This document shows positions 62,813 to 64,000 of a stretch of DNA of 64,000 nucleotides, piece after piece. Source of the DNA: Omphiscola glabra (lineage: Eukaryota > Mollusca > Gastropoda > Lymnaeidae); contig OZ024807.1 in the NCBI GenBank assembly GCA_964017045.1, positions 17,639,813 through 17,703,812 of the forward strand, written 5' to 3'. Made by a program: the position numbers and the translations under genes. The notes beneath the pieces are model-generated. The model was given only the letters and a program-made list of their open reading frames with translations. It was not told the origin of the DNA and ran no database searches. How positions within the stretch are numbered: the first letter of the stretch is position 1; every line of letters starts with the position of its first letter.

Positions 62813-63596
62813 CTTAAAACATGAGAATAAAAGAATGTGAGAATATTAAACGTTTGTGTTCGTCTCTCATATGAACATGAGAATATATGAAAGTAAGAAT
62901 GTTTAATATTTGTGTTAAAATCTGACATTAACATTATACTTTTAAGCCAACGTGTTAACAAAAAAACTGCTAGTAAAATAAAAGTATTAGTGAACAAACA
63001 AACGATGAAACAACAAAAGTTGAAAAGATTCAGATACTCAGAAAGAAGATTTAGACGCCTTAAGCTTGCACAACCAAAAAAACCACACAAAAAAACCCAA
63101 GAAAAACATGAAACACTTTGTCAACGACTATGATAAAAAATTGTGACATTTAAACTAAAAACATGTATATTAAACAAAATGAATTTGATATTTATTTTGA
63201 ATTTAACTTTTACTGACGTATATAAACGAATATGAAGTTAGTGCAATTTCTGGTCCTTCCACTTGGCCAGACTTTGGAATCGCGGCTTCGAAGACAGAAA
63301 ATATGTCATGCTTGTAATTTTAGAATTGAAACATTGCAGCACTTGAATGGTGTCTCCTCGAAATGCTGAACGTTCAACATTTCCGTGAATTTTCTCCCAG
63401 TCCATTGAACATTTCTAGAACTAACTGAGTGACATCGAAAGGAGCTACAAAACTACGTAGTAGAAACTAACTTATTCCCGCTGAAAACCGTTAGCTTCAG
63501 TAATAATTTAATAAATTAAATTGAATAAAGAAAAGAAAATGATTTTTTCAGCATTACCCCCCCCCCCCCCCCCGGGGCCAGCCACATAATTTATCT
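62813..63596. other. Intron or upstream flank of Ig/FN3 gene
   Basis: No further exon recognised; C16 run at 63558-63573. Confidence 0.4.
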
Positions 63597-63828
63597 AGTA
63601 CTTCTGTGCTGTGGACCAAGATTGGTCTTACCATTACTTCTGTGTTGTGGGCCAAGTTTGGTCCTACCATTACTTCTGTGTTGTGGACAAAGATTGATCC
63701 TATCATTACTTCTGTGTTGTGGGCCAAGTTTAGTCCTACCATTACTTCTGTGTTGTGGACCAAGATTGGTCCTACCATTACTTCTGTGTTGTGGGCCAAG
63801 ATTGGTCCCACCATTACTTCTGACGTCC
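63597..63828. repeat. 36-bp tandem repeat (~6.5 units)
   Basis: TACTTCTGTGTTGTGGGCCA then AGATTGGTCCTACCAT; GGGCCAAGTTT and GGACCAAGATT variants alternate (72-bp dimers). Spurious open frames on both strands. Confidence 0.93.
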
Positions 63829-64000
63829 ACACTTTATTTACACAGTGGTCAGTGTCCCCTTGAGCTTTTTGTTTTTTGCTCAGTGTTATCTCTAAATGAA
63901 ATTAAGTTTGTCTTACAATGGCTTACGATTCCACGCACACCTGATATGTTTACCCAGTTGTGTGTAAATATATCAGAAATACAACCACAACAAATATAAT

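Overview
The window is eukaryotic nuclear DNA: AT-rich, intron-dense, with spliced genes, degenerate non-LTR retrotransposons, several hAT-type DNA transposon families and an unusually large number of tandem arrays. The gene content (an MRP1-type ABC transporter, MTERF4, an Ig/FN3 protein), the transposon types (including SPIN-like hAT elements) and the general texture suggest a gastropod mollusc, perhaps a freshwater pulmonate. That species call is inference.

Layout. 1-2.8 kb: a LINE 3' end, then the last four recognisable exons (455-2801, + strand) of a gene I cannot name. 3.5-8.8 kb: repeat-rich spacer with a 5'-inverted (twin-primed) LINE, several minisatellites, a SPIN-like hAT copy with perfect 8-bp target duplications and a second LINE remnant. 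12.0-13.8 kb (- strand): a complete two-exon MTERF4 gene whose intron carries a second SPIN-like copy. 15.8-21.2 kb: nested or overlapping hAT-like elements and other dispersed repeats.

21.8-49.6 kb (- strand): a complete ABCC1/MRP1-type transporter. I could place 34 coding exons with every junction phase-compatible, giving 1568 codons plus stop, with TMD0, two TMD/NBD units and all nucleotide-binding motifs. Its introns hold many minisatellites, a 2.9-kb hAT element with decayed transposase, a 31-bp copy of one of its own exons and one GC-AG intron.

50.6-60.2 kb: the gene-free upstream side of the transporter, made largely of tandem arrays (33, 43, 49, 19, ~18 and 11 bp units) plus a 1.56-kb hAT element with perfect target duplications and a LINE tail. 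60.8-62.8 kb (- strand): the last three recognisable exons of an Ig-like + fibronectin III protein whose 5' end lies further right, possibly outside the window. Very long open frames in the arrays (for example 57.8-60.2 kb) are by-products of stop-free repeat units, not genes.

The genes show no operon-like relationship; each is an independent eukaryotic unit. The most notable signals are the SPIN-like elements, two places where a minisatellite has grown out of an exon edge so that it duplicates the splice site, the textbook twin-primed LINE, and the long array of TATA-like units upstream of the ABCC gene.
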